Below are positions 4,804 through 5,120 of a stretch of DNA of 5,120 bases, in pieces. Below the pieces are notes generated by a model that was not told the DNA's origin, did no database searches, and saw nothing but the letters and a program-made list of their open reading frames with translations. This DNA is from Bacillota bacterium. GTDB taxonomy: Bacteria > Vulcanimicrobiota > JAMDEM01. The first letter of the stretch is position 1; every line of letters starts with the position of its first letter. Where the stretch lies: assembly GCA_023486985.1 (NCBI GenBank), contig JAMDEM010000088.1:1-5120 (forward strand). Direction: 5' to 3'. A program made the translations under genes and the position numbers.

Positions 4804-5120
4804 CAAGCAAAGCTTGTTTTGCGGCAGGACACTCTGCAGTAAACTGCAGAGTCTTAGACCGCAAAATAAAAGACGCACTGGCTGAAGACATCGGCAAAGG
4901 TGACATTACCACCAATTCACTTATCCCTGAAAACGCCCGTGCCGAAGCTGCAATCATCTTTAAAGAAAAAGGGGTGCTTGCCGGAATTCACCTGGCTGAA
5001 CTTGTATTTAAAACGCTGAATAAAAACATAAATTTCAAACCACTGGCAAAGAACGGCTCGTTTTTAATAAAAGGACAAAAAGCTGCCCTCATAAGCGGCT
5101 CTTTAAAAACAATCCTTACC
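4773..5120 (+). CDS. nadC: Quinolinate phosphoribosyltransferase NadC, N-terminal part (3' end outside window)
   Basis: Converts quinolinate and PRPP to nicotinate mononucleotide, CO2 and pyrophosphate. The 116 codons present hold the N-terminal open alpha/beta domain: KIKDALAEDIGKGDITTNSLIP (31-52) is the NadC signature, then FKEKGVLAGIHLAELVF (63-79) and GQKAALISGSLKTILT up to the edge. The catalytic barrel and PRPP-binding residues lie beyond the window. The ATG at 4773 is the only possible start: TAA at 4767 closes the frame just upstream, and the next in-frame start codon is GTG at 4974, inside the domain. It overlaps the end of nadB by 31 bases with only AAGG crowded against the ATG, so it probably depends on ribosomes finishing nadB. 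Residues about 11-30 are encoded by a nested stem-loop and show no resemblance to the family that I can recall. Confidence 0.95.
   Translation, partial: MEKTHPDIKITSKACFAAGHSAVNCRVLDRKIKDALAEDIGKGDITTNSLIPENARAEAAIIFKEKGVLAGIHLAELVFKTLNKNINFKPLAKNGSFLIKGQKAALISGSLKTILT
4802..4869 (+). repeat. Nested stem-loop at the nadB-nadC junction
   Basis: TTGTTTTGCGG (4814-4824) pairs with CCGCAAAATAA (4859-4869), 11 bp with one G-U. Within it, after a symmetric 6/6 internal loop, ACTCTGCAGT (4831-4840) pairs perfectly with ACTGCAGAGT (4843-4852) around AA. A smaller hairpin, AACAAGC-AAA-GCTTGTT (4802-4818), starts at the nadB stop codon and competes for 4814-4818, so the two folds exclude each other. 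The whole lies inside the nadC frame. It may be an mRNA stability or processing element, a translational control element, or a palindromic sequence inserted in frame. Confidence 0.7.

Noticed and set aside
4802..4820. Intrinsic terminator at the end of nadB (AACAAGC-AAA-GCTTGTT then TT)
   Set aside because: The stem is short and AT-leaning, the T-run is four bases and partly inside the stem, and nadC is already being translated through it.

Overview
The window carries a de novo NAD biosynthesis operon on the + strand and, transcribed away from it, two genes for exported proteins of unknown function on the - strand. A repeat-rich gap of about 555 bases separates the two groups. The operon genes nadA (quinolinate synthase), nadB (L-aspartate oxidase) and nadC (quinolinate phosphoribosyltransferase, cut by the right edge) are recognised firmly from family motifs. 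Together they turn L-aspartate plus dihydroxyacetone phosphate into nicotinate mononucleotide. nadB makes iminoaspartate, nadA condenses it to quinolinate on a 4Fe-4S cluster, and nadC adds the phosphoribosyl group and decarboxylates. The genes are packed tightly: 35 bases separate nadA from nadB, and nadB overlaps nadC by 31 bases.

The - strand genes are (i) a 342-residue secreted protein at 1699-671, with an Ig-like N-terminal half, a short TPR-like helical section and a beta-rich C-terminal half, and (ii) from 544 to beyond the left edge, a secreted protein with two tandem carboxypeptidase-regulatory-like (beta-sandwich) domains. Both look periplasmic or surface exposed. The 126 bases between them hold two strong C/G-rich palindromes, and a third of the same design lies just before nadA.

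The divergent gap (1700-2254) is a patchwork of short repeats: a REP-like hairpin preceded by GTAG on the - strand, two overlapping hairpins that exclude each other, a near-consensus sigma-70 promoter facing nadA, a 70-base tandem duplication, a third copy of its 24-base core, and longer inverted repeats. If the promoter is used, nadA has a leader of about 380 bases made mostly of repeat sequence.

The organism is probably an AT-leaning to medium-GC Gram-negative-type bacterium outside the well-studied model groups. Exported beta-sandwich/TPR proteins, three-cysteine NadA and C/G-rich palindromic intergenic repeats recall Nitrospirota, Desulfobacterota and similar uncultured lineages, but that placement is inference only. 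I see no convincing new defence or mobile system. The less ordinary features are the repeat-built nadA leader and a large nested stem-loop lying inside the 5' end of the nadC reading frame.
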